Assembly: GCA_009746045.1 (NCBI GenBank)
Contig: RPFO01001490.1
Location: 1 to 64,000 of the forward strand
From: Mesostigma viride
Taxonomy: Eukaryota > Streptophyta > Mesostigmatophyceae > Mesostigmatales > Mesostigmataceae
Length of the DNA: 64,000 nt
Reading direction: 5' to 3'
In this document: piece after piece, positions 40,426 to 50,121 of the stretch
Layout: the number at the start of each line of letters is the position of its first letter
How positions within the stretch are numbered: the stretch's first letter is position 1
The notes under the pieces: model-generated
Databases searched by the model: none
Told to the model about the DNA's origin: nothing
Seen by the model: only the letters and a program-made list of their open reading frames with translations
Made by a program: the position numbers and the translations under genes

Positions 40426-42316
40426 TTGTCGCGTCTGCGTGTCACAATCTCTGCATGGCGCCACCATGGCAGCTGGCCGGACTCAGCTTTGGTAACACCG
40501 AAATGAGCTGAGCTGACGTGCCTGCCTTTACTGCATGCCCTGTGGGGTGGGCGAGGACCTGTCCCATGATTCAACGAAAGGAGGCTCTCAGCCGAGGACA
40601 AGGAACTGTCCCTCGTGCCTGATGACCACCTTATTGATCCCCTTGTGTACCGTCGCGTGCCGCGTTTGACTATCCTTGCTGGGGCGTTAGCTAGACGCTC
40701 CAACTAATCTGATTGCGACAATGATGATGGTGCAAGATGATGCTTTTGTTTAGTAGCTCCCCTGCTATAGAACAAAGCTTTCACAACACACACTTTGCAC
40801 AATCTGATGATGAAGCCGCAAATGCGTAATTTATTGAGGAAGTTAATACAATTACAACACGTCGTTGATAGTCTCAATATCGATGCACTCCATGCTCACG
40901 AGCCCGCAGTTAGGCACTGAGCGCTCCATGACATGCTACCAGCCTTGCTCCCAAGGAAAGGGAGAAACACGAAGGCCACTAACGAGAAACTCGAAGAGAC
41001 TACACGATACGTGAGAGTCAGTCTTGGACTATGAACCAAACCATTCGTCATGCCACACGCATGACACACGCCACACTTGTCAGTCCAGCCAGGAATGCTA
41101 AAACTATCTTGCTGCCTGAACCATATGCAAACAGAAACCGCATTCCGGTTGCCGTCCTGGCTTTCTACCACACATGCCAACAAAAGCAGGAAGGCATCCC
41201 GACAAATCTAAATTGCTAGTACCCTGCTGCCGATCTCATCTCCTAGAGGCTCCGGCATTTCTATCCCTGGGAATGTCCGGCATTGAGTCACGACCCGTAC
41301 CAAGGTCGAAGCATAATATCCTTCAAACAATCTGCACGCTCACACCTTGCGTGTGAGTGGCCCAGCAAACATTGCTTCTAATCTTTCCTTTCCAGAAGAA
41401 ATCCCTTTGTAGGGCTGCCAGTGATTTCGCATTCATTCCAGCGATCTGGCCGGCTCCGCTCCGCAAATTGTCCTTTTCCATTTTCTGTCCAGTCCTCATA
41501 ACGTTGACCTGCTATTCTACACCACAAAGACACCTGGCCTGTCAATAGCCTCGGCGCTGTTGAAGTCCAGCAGTCCAGCTCCAGCTCCAGCTCCAGCTTC
41601 AGCTCCAGCTCCAGCTGTCCACTAACTCGCGTATGAGATGAATCTCCTCTCGACGCTGCGCACTTGTGCTGCCGTCCGCTCAATTCAGTGCTGCGCGCCC
41701 AGCTGTGCCTGGCCCGGCGCGCGCGCACGTACACTTTCATCCGCTCAGTTGTGCTGCGCGCCCGACTGTGCCTGGCCCGCCGCGCCTGCCCCTGCCCCTA
41801 TGCTGCAAGTGCTAGTGTCCCCCCCCCGGTCACTAGCCTTTGTCGAAAATGCGCAGAAAACAAATTCCTTGCGCACGTCACCGGTCTTGTGCATCGTGGG
41901 CGCCCGGATGACATAGCTCGCGTCCGTGACAGCTGTCGCGTCTGCGTGTCACAATCTCCGGCGCCACCATGCATGGCGGCTGGCCACTCAGCTTTGGTAA
42001 CACCCAAATGAGCTGAGCTGACGTGCCTGCCTTAACTGCATGCCCTGTGGGGTGGACGAGCCGGACCTGTCCCATGATTCCCCCCCCTCGCTGGCTCTCA
42101 TGGTCCCTCACATGGCCAGCCAGCGACCGTGCCAACACCACAGCGGCTAAGGAAATGGTGACGCTACTGGTTGCGAAACGGGCAGCGACACAAACTGGGC
42201 AAAACTGGCCCGGCGCTGGCACGGTGACCAGTGAGTGCTGCATGCATGCATGGCTGCAAGCAGTGCATGTGCCACCCACAATTACAGTGATCACACAGCA
42301 ACATGGTATCCCCCTG
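40426..42316. other. Non-coding with one duplicated segment
   Basis: 40432-40575 and 41932-42085 are copies of one another (TGTCGCGTCTGCGTGTCACAA, CTCAGCTTTGGTAACACC, ATGAGCTGAGCTGACGTGCC, GCCCTGTGGGGTGG). A short (AGCTCC)n tract lies at 41570-41620 and a ~60-bp duplication (CTGTGCCTGGCCCG) at 41690-41790. No supported ORF. Confidence 0.6.
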
Positions 42317-42329
42317 CACTAGGAACTCG

Positions 42330-42660
42330 GCTTTGAGAATGGGTGAGAAATGGTGAGAAAAAGGGTGAGAAAGGTGAGAAAAAGGGTGAGAAATGGGTGA
42401 GAATGGGTGAGAAAGGTGAGAAAAAAGGGTGAGAATGGGGTGAGAATGGGTGAGAAAACACGTTTCTCACCCGGGTGAGATTGCCCCAAAAAGGTGAAAA
42501 AAGGGGAAAAACGTGAGAAAAATCTCAAAAAACAGGACGTGAGATAAGTGAGAAAAACGGGAGGTGTGAAACGTGAGAAAAGTGAGAAAATCAGGACGTG
42601 AGAAAAGTGAGAAAAGTGAGAAAAACAGGACGTGAGAAAAGTGAGAAAACACAGCGCTGA
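42330..42660 (+). repeat. GTGAGAAA subterminal repeat array (left)
   Basis: About 25 GTGAGAA words, irregularly spaced, including GGGTGAGAATGGGTGAGAAA and CAGGACGTGAGAAAAGTGAG. Antisense ORFs through it (Phe/Leu/Ser-rich) are compositional artefacts. Confidence 0.85.
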
Positions 42661-42819
42661 AAAACACACCCATAATGCAATATGCTGGCAGCAGACACAT
42701 GCATGCAGTGCCAGTAACAACCGCTGTTCAAAACAGCACGAACAATAATGATTTTTTCATTAAATGTTTGAATAATTTTAATGTTTACAGCTGCAAGAAC
42801 CCATTGATTCAACTATTCA

Positions 42820-42962
42820 ACACTGTTATGGCGTTATGTACATCTTCGGCATTCAAATATGCCTTTTCAACACAGTCTGTTATGGCGTTATGACATCTTC
42901 GGCATTCAATGCCTGTTCAACACAGTCTGTTATGGCGTTATGACATCTTCCGCATTCAATGC
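42820..42962. repeat. Three ~50-bp tandem repeats
   Basis: TGTTATGGCGTTATG..ACATCTTC.GCATTCAA recurs three times (from ~42826, 42880, 42928) with the linker TTCAACACAGTC. Confidence 0.8.
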
Positions 42963-44639
42963 CTATCATCAAATACTATATGGTAGCTAGCTAACAAAGC
43001 GGGCCGGTCGACAGGGCGTCACATGCTGACTTGAAAGTGGAACCGCTTGCATTTTACTCTCGTGGTCCCTGCAAGAAATAAAGCAAACCGACACAATATA
43101 CGCAAGAGGAAAAGAAATCAGATCCTTGACATAGATGTAAGCGTTCTACAAGGAAGAGCTCACCAGCACCTAACGGTCCATGCAGCAAATGTGTAGAACC
43201 CAACACTCACTCTTATGGCAAAGCAGCCCCATGTGGCAAGGCAGCACCATACACATGAATCACACCATGCGCCAGATGTCACACGAGCAAGGCACAACGT
43301 TGTCGTCGGATCAGAAAGCAACAAGCGTGAAAACGCTAGCGGCCCAAATCTGAGATTCCGCGGAACACAGAAAATAAGAAAGCTCAGAAGCTACCAGCAA
43401 GGGATCGAACATATGACCTTTGGCATGATTTCGCGGCTGTGTGAGTCTCCTGATCCGAAGGCATCTCACGTAATGAACGTTTCGAAACAGCCAAACTGCG
43501 GAAAATCTCTTACCGGAGAGAGTTGCCAATATCAAGGAGACAACCAGCGCAGGCCAGAAATCGGGAGAATCCGGACCATGGTAGCTCGAGCCTGCCGTTA
43601 TCTTGTCCGCGTTTTCGAGTCGTGCAGGATTATGAATATGAATGGAGATGGAAATGTGTAGCCTTGTGCATTGAAATTACGGCTGGCTGACGTGAAGAGC
43701 GACTACATGACCTACACGGTGGGTCCGGAAACGGCTTGCTTGATTGTGTTTCATCGTGGGCAACGAGTCCAACAACTACTTTCTCTGGGCGGCAAACTGC
43801 GGCAAATTGAACGCAAACCTCATCATGAAATCTTGACCGTCGAAATGTAACAATCCGACGACTTATGCAGTATGCCGCGTAATTTTCTGTTGCGGGAGAG
43901 CCGTTGGGCCGGTTCCCGACGCGGGCGACCAGTGGTTTGCGTTAAGTTAACTTAGCTGAAGTTCCCCAAGCCGCATGATGGCTCTCATCGACGGCCTCAG
44001 TCTATTGACGCGTCGGCCCGATTTTGGCGGCACCCAATTTGACCCCAACGGCACCTACCGACAAAGGGCATACGTACGTTTCACGCGCACCACGACCTTC
44101 GAGCTCTGCTATGGCGGTGGTGCCGTGGGGCCCGCATCAGACTGCGGGCCCTTATCTGCTTTGGCGGTGCTGCCGTTGGGCCCGCATCAGAATTCAGGCC
44201 CTTTATGCATGCGGGCCATTAATGCATGTTACTTTTTTAGTCTTCTGCATACAAATATGAAGCAATGAGGTCGTGTCCTCTGGATTTTTGCACTGCAAAT
44301 GGCATTTGCACCGTGTGCAGTTCCTGGACGTTTGGAAACATGCATGATGGCATGTGGCTAATGTAATGACTGACTAGCTAGACCGTTTCAGTGGTTTTTC
44401 ATTTGCGGGTATTTCCTCGTAAATGGTGGGAAAGCGATCGCAGCAATGGTTCTCACCACTAGACACTCCCGGCCAGTGAAGCTCGAAAAACACGCCCTGA
44501 TCAAGCAAGCTGTTTCCGGCCCCACTGTATAGGTCATCTTACAGTCGCTCTTTGCGTAAGCCAGCCATAATTTCAATGAACAAGGCTACACATTTGCATA
44601 CTCTTTGCTTGGTTATCGGTGTGCCTTTGTTTGGATGCA
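42963..44639. other. CACTA interior without clear genes
   Basis: Holds the ~110-bp repeat shared with 28.85 kb (43531-43645) and a duplicated GGTGCCGTGGGCCCGCATCAGA segment around 44120-44210 (quoted in part). A 148-codon frame at 43215-43661 lacks any recognisable domain and crosses the shared repeat, so it is not called. Confidence 0.5.
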
Positions 44640-45967
44640 GGGGGGATCGCTGTGCTGACACAACGCGCCGCAAGGGATTTGCTGGTAGAAGATGCCCTTC
44701 CCAAGGCTGATTACAGCGACCCTGCGAATGGCGACGAGGCCTACTGGTGAGCCTTGTTTTTTGCAAATGCTACTTACGCCGTCTGCTTTGGTTATTTTAA
44801 TTCAGTCCTATTGAAAGGCGCCTTGGGATTAGCCATGCAATCATGTTTTACTGTCACAAAGCCAGCCCTAGTAATTAATATCTAGTTTGTTTGGTTTTAC
44901 CCATCCGGGTGCCATGATCTTGCCGCCAGTAAAAGCGTCCTGTGTTGTATCGTTCTATTTTTTTTAATAACCAATACTTAATAATAATACTCTTTGCTGG
45001 GTTATGGGTGCGTTTGTTTGAATGCAGGCGAGATCGCTGTGCTGACACAACGTTCAACGTGATTGCATGGGCATCATTAAACCTGACGCCGCTTGTGCCG
45101 CAAGGCATTGTAGCGGCGTGTGGGGGCGTGAAGCGCTACGCGGATTCTTTCCACAAAGTCAGGATACACGGGTTCAACTACCGCACAGAGGCTGCGGACC
45201 AATCCCTGGGAAAGCGGCACAAGAATGCGGGAGTTGCGGTGCATGGCCCGGGCGGTGTAGACTTTGGTTTCATCACACACATTCTGAAGGCCAGGTTAGA
45301 GTACCCACGAGGGGGCTGGGAATGGCAGCTGTTGTTGAAGGTGGAGCTTTTTGATCGCCTTCATGTCGCTCACCTGCCCCACGAGAGGTTGGTGGTCATC
45401 AGCAGCGCACAGGCCCCCAGGTCGTCGCGCCTTGTGTTGCCAGGTGCAGTGAGCTCAGTTGGGTATGTCGTCGATGAATGCTATGCTCCCGAAATGGTGG
45501 TAATCCCTGCCAAACTGCCATGGAGCATGGCACACCAGGCGCAATCTTCCCTCAGTAACCATGTGTATCACAGCGTGGCAGCAGATTTCCCCACCATGCC
45601 GCAGTTTGAAGTGATTGAGGAGGGTGAGCCGATGCCACCGCCTAGTGGCAAGAAGAAAGGCAAGAAGAAGGGGTCCAAGAAGAAGAAGAAGGTGGCAGCG
45701 GCAGACGTAGGTGATGGCGACGTGGTGCGCCGCGCTGGCAAGGCACCTGCTCGAGGGCGCAGCCGCAAGCGTGGTGCTCCCACAGATGCTGGACCTAGCC
45801 AGCCCACCGTTGTAATTGAGGAGGTCCCTATGGCAAAGAGGGCCAGTGGAAGGCAGCGTAAAGCTGTGAACTATTGCGACACTAGTGGGGATGACACTAT
45901 GTCATCAGAAGATGATGTTGATGCAAGCAACCCCTCGGACAGCAGTTCTGAAGAAGATGACTTTTGA
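44640..45967 (+). CDS. CACTA-associated protein, transposase C-terminal part (candidate)
   Basis: Main frame open from an AATGCAG acceptor (~45026) to TGA 45965-45967, ~310 residues. A domain with KNAGVAVHG, ITHILKARLEYPRGGWEWQL, LLKVELFDR and VGYVVDECYAPEMVVI resembles the beta-rich C-terminal domain (DUF4216-like) that follows CACTA transposases. Then come a Lys-rich nuclear-localisation stretch (KKKGKKKGSKKKKK), a second basic cluster (RGRSRKRG) and an acidic Ser tail (SSEEDDF). An upstream exon-like segment 44640-44748 (IAVLTQRAARDLLVEDAL, donor CTG/GTGAGC) begins with sequence duplicated at 45027. The catalytic DDE part is absent, so the element is probably defective. Domain assignment is tentative. 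Confidence 0.5.
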
Positions 45968-46139
45968 TTTAATTTGGGCATGACAGCATTGTTTATGGAA
46001 TGATGTGCTGTTTTATATTGTATGACAACCCTATATTGCACCTTTGTGCACCCTACAATGCATATCAAAGTGGTGTTGAGTTTTTTTTTCACGTTAAGGA
46101 CTTAATGAAATAAAGCTCATGATTTTTCTCGTGTTACAC

Positions 46140-46461
46140 TCTTGGTGAGAAATTTCTCACCACGTTGACTTGTGATTTTTCTCGTGTTAGTGATTTTTCT
46201 CGTGTTGGTGAGAAACTTCTCAATTTTCTCAATTTTCTCAATCTTTCTGCCTTTTTCTCACCCATTCTCACCTTTTTTCTCACTTTAGGGTTTTTTCTCA
46301 CCCCAATCTCACCAAAACGCCCTTTTTCTCACCAAAATCTCACCCTGGTGAGATTTTTTGCCTAGCGTTTGCGGAAAAAAATTGAGATTTTTCTCAATTT
46401 TCTCAAAAAATTCTCACAAAAGGTGAGAAAATTGAGGGTTTTGAGAATTTTCTCAGAAATT
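46140..46461 (-). repeat. GTGAGAAA subterminal repeat array (right, inverted)
   Basis: TTTCTCAC words in the reverse orientation to the left array, including GGTGAGAAATTTCTCACC and stretches of TTTTCTCAATTTTCTC. Mirrors 42330-42660 as expected of transposon subterminal regions. Confidence 0.85.
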
Positions 46462-46488
46462 GAGTTCCTAGTGTGGTCTATATATATA

Positions 46489-47858
46489 TTGTAAAAATAT
46501 AATTACTTACAGCAGAGTGAAATCACTCAAACCAAAGCAAACGCCTAGCTATATAAACCTATATACAGAGCCATGTCAAAGCTCTATCCTACGATAAGAC
46601 CAATGGGAACGCCTAACGGGAGGAACCTAATAGCCCTGCTGCACCGCAAAATCAGCCCGCGTACGGCGGAGCATGATATCAGCCATGGCCCGGGTCAGCG
46701 CCACCGACAAGCGCTGACGCCAATATGACGTCCAGGTCCGCGCCGACCATGGGGCCCGCTGGCCCTCCAGGTCCAGCCGGTCCTCCCGGAGCCGGCAACA
46801 CTCCTTGAAGAAGGCGGAGGTCAGGGGCCCCATGGCCCCAAACTCCTCCAGGACAAAGGGCACCACACGATGGTGCCCGACGTCGCCGTAGGCCAGGAGC
46901 TTGGCCCGCTCCGCCCGGTCCGCCGTGTAACCCGCCGTGAGGGAGGCCCCAGCCACGTGGCTAAGAGCCAAGGGCCGCGCCACCGAAACGTCAATAAGCA
47001 GATGCCGGCCACCCCCCTCAAAGTCCAGCACCACGATGTCAGGCCGGTGGTTGGGGGAATAGAAGGCAGCGCCATCCGCATCCTCGGACCGGATGTTCGC
47101 GTGGGGGAAAACCGACCGAATCATGGCGAGCACCACCGTCAGGAGGACAGTGTGCAAATACAAATACCAATTCTGATTCTGTTAGCCCCCCATGCAGGCA
47201 AGGTAGTGAGTCCCCGTGGGATCCAGCGGCTGCCCACAGCTACCACAAGGCCGCCCGGCCGGAACAAGAGGCTGCGGGGCAAATAGCTGGTGCCGGAGCG
47301 CCACCGAGTAGTGGCTGGGAGCCAAGGCGAATGGGGGGGCCATGGGAAGAGCACGAAGGTACGCCGAGCCCACACTCCGCAAGGAAAGCGAGAACAGCCA
47401 CGCACGTCCCTGGGCGTTGAGGTCCGCGAAAAGAGCAATCCAATCAGCCGTGTGCAGAATACCCGCGTAGGTTTTCTGGTGTTTATCGATGACGCGAGCA
47501 GGGAATGCAGCGGGAGTCTGATTGAACGGAGGCGACCGAGGGAGTGCCGCGAGGGAGGTGGCGCTGTACCGCCTGAGCGGCACGGACGGGAGAACAGGCC
47601 TGCTGGATCTCAGCATAGGCCTCCTGGATGGCGGTGACGAAGGGCAAAGAGCTGCTGGGGTCCAGGAGGTCAGGCGCTGCCGTTGCCAAAAGGGGCAGGA
47701 GCCGGCAGCTTTCCGCCCACGACTGAGCGACAGAGCCCAAAAAGGCTGCTGGGGCCAGCCGGGCGGCACGAGTCAGACCGCAGCCACCCATCCGTGCAGG
47801 CAGGGAGGCAATGCGAATAGCATGTGGCGGGAGGTCGGGGCCCGGGACCAGCTGCGCC
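46489..47858 (-). mobile_element. Restriction-like-endonuclease LINE, copy 3
   Basis: 5'-truncated minus-strand copy (thumb/linker, zinc knuckle, nuclease core, 3' UTR) nearly identical to copy 1; frames 47769-47182 and 47163-46627. Flanked by a 15-bp duplication TGGTCTATATATATA (46474-46488, 47859-47873). Confidence 0.87.
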
Positions 47859-47873
47859 TGGTCTATATATATA

Positions 47874-49433
47874 AGGTACTGCCCTTGATTGCGCGCCTTC
47901 ATGATTCGCAGACCAAGGGTCTGCTTCTGTGGTTTTGCGCTCACCCTCGCGTCGTTCACTGGCTCCGGGGCGCTCTTCCGGCTCAGGTCCGGCTGGCCGC
48001 CGAGGGCCACGATGAACGCATCCAGTCGGCCTTGGCGCAGCTGGTCCCGGGCCCCGACCTCCCGCCACATGCTATTCGCATTGCCTCCCTGCCTGCACGG
48101 ATGGGTGGCTGTGGTCTGACTCGTGCCGCCCGGCTGGCCCCAGCAGCATTTTTGGGCTCCGTCGCTCAGTCGTGGGCGGAAAGCTGCCGGCTCCTGCCCC
48201 TTTTGGCAACGTACGGCAGCCCTACGGCAGTGCCCGACCTCCTGGACCCCAGCAGCCCTCTGCCCTTTACCCTTCGTCACCGCCATCCAGGAGGCCTATG
48301 CTGAGATCCAGCAGGCCTGTTCTCCCGTCCGTGCCGCTCAGGCGGTACAGCGCCCGCCACCTCCCTCGCGGCACTCCCTTGGTCGCCTCCGTTCAATCTC
48401 CCGCCGCATTCCCTGCTCGCGTCATCGATAAACACCAGAAAACCTACGCGGGTATTCTGCACACGGCTGATTGGATGGCTCTTTTCGCGGACCTCAACGC
48501 CCAGGGACGTGCGTGGCTGTTCTCGCTTTCCTTGCGGAGTGTGGGCTCGGCGTACCTTCGTGCTCTTCCCATGGCCCCCCATTCGCCTTAGCTCCCAGCC
48601 ACTAGTACTCGGTGGCGCTCCGGCACCAGCTATTTGCCCCGCAGCCTCTTGTTCCGGCTGGGCGGCCTTGTGGTAGCTGTGGGCAGCCGCTGGATCCCAC
48701 GGGGACTCACTACCTTGCCTGCATGGGGGGCCAATGCAGAATCAGAATTGGTATTTGTATTTGCACACTGTCCTCCTGACGGTGGTGCTCGCCATGGTTC
48801 GGTCGGTTTTCCCCCACGCGAACATCCGGTCCGAGGATGCGGATGGCGCTGCCTTCTATTCCCCCAACCACCGGCCTGACATCGTGGTGCTGGACTTTGA
48901 GGGGGGTGGCCAGCATCTGCTTATTGACGTTTCGGTGGCGCGGCCCTTGGCTCTTAGCCACGTGGCTGGGGCCTCGATCCTCACGGCAGGTTACACGGCG
49001 GACCGGGCGGAGCGGGCCAAGCTCCTGGCCTACAGCGACGTCGGGCACCATCGTGTGGTGCCCTTTGTCCTGGAGGAGTTTGGGGCCATGGGGCCCCTGA
49101 CCTCTGCTTTCTTCAAGGAGTGTTGCCGGCTCCGGGAGGACCGGCTGGACCTGGAGGGCCAGCGGGCCCCATGGTCGGCGCGGACCTGGACGTCATATTG
49201 GCGTCAGCGCCTGTCGGTGGCGCTGACTCGGGCCATGGCTGACATCATGCTCCGCCGTACGCGGGCTGATTTTGCGGTGCAGCAGGGCTATTAGGTTCCT
49301 CCCGTTAGGCGTTCCCATTGGTCTTATCGTAGTATAGAGCTTTGACATGGCTCTGTATATAGGTTTATAGCTGGGCGTTTGCTTTGGTTTGAGTGATTTC
49401 ACTCTGCTGTAAGTAATAATATTTTAAGATCAC
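47874..49433 (+). mobile_element. Restriction-like-endonuclease LINE, copy 4
   Basis: Plus-strand copy beginning within the RT thumb (TACTGCCCTTGATTGCGCGCC) and running to the 3' UTR. The last frame (48734-49294) has the nuclease core and ends QQGY. More indels than copy 3 (for example an added ACGTACGGCAGCCCTACGG stretch near 48210). With copy 3 it forms a ~1.4 kb head-to-head inverted pair. Confidence 0.85.
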
Positions 49434-50121
49434 TCAGCTCCCAAGAAGACCAGCATTTGATTGAAGGGCGTCCCCAACATCTACTGCTCCAATTTTGGTA
49501 CTTTTGAAATTCCATGCCTGGAGCGCAAAGTTTGCAATATATGTGCCGTTTGTAGCTCTAGCTCTATAATAACCTGACCAACCCCGCATTCCTCAAAGTA
49601 CTTAGCACTTGTTGCCTATTCTCATTATGCGAATCACATGATTAGGATGTGCTTCATGATTGCTATTGCTCGAGATTCAATTAAGAATGATTGACATCAA
49701 TAAATGATGAACCAAATAAACCAAATTAGGCCACTTGACAAGTTCATGATCCATTTAAATTGTACAATTAAGCGATTAATTAATTCATAAATCATACATT
49801 ACATGGGATACCCCCGTCGACGAGCTAGTGGTACGTACAATGAAACATTTGAGTTTGTAACATGTCTCCATGGATATATACATGTATGCTGGACCTCGCG
49901 CATCTCAGCCCTCTAAGAAATGTTATTTGAACTCAGGTCTAGATCTAAATATATACATGATCTGGATAATATTATACACTTCCTTAAAAGAGCATGAATC
50001 GAGCTTTACAATTCAGGACAAGGAACTCGTTTGCAAATCACGGCTGAAAGGCAAGTGCTCACAACGAAGCACGTGCTCTCAAGGCTGTCCACCTCGTCCA
50101 ACCAAGCCCGGGCGAGCTGGC
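49434..50121. other. Non-coding AT-rich spacer
   Basis: 49466-49520 is an inverted match to 12350-12400 (CCCCAACATCTACTGCTCC). The remainder has no ORF or recognised element. Confidence 0.55.

Larger units (their letters stand above)
42317..46473 (+). mobile_element. CACTA-like DNA transposon
   Basis: Ends are CACTAGGAACTC (42317-42328) and its inverse GAGTTCCTAGTG (46462-46473). Each is followed inward by ~300 bp of GTGAGAAA-type subterminal repeats in inverted orientation. CACTA termini with dense subterminal repeats are the hallmark of En/Spm (CACTA) elements. A clean 3-bp duplication is not evident (CTG left, TGG right), possibly because later LINE insertions altered the right flank. A single gene-like ORF is near the right end. 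Confidence 0.65.

Noticed and set aside
43390..43520. Minus-strand tRNA or SINE suggested by GTTCGATCCC
   Set aside because: No paired acceptor stem or A-box at the right distance could be found.
43215..43661. 148-codon ORF in the CACTA interior
   Set aside because: Crosses a dispersed repeat whose other copy has different frames, and has no recognisable domain.
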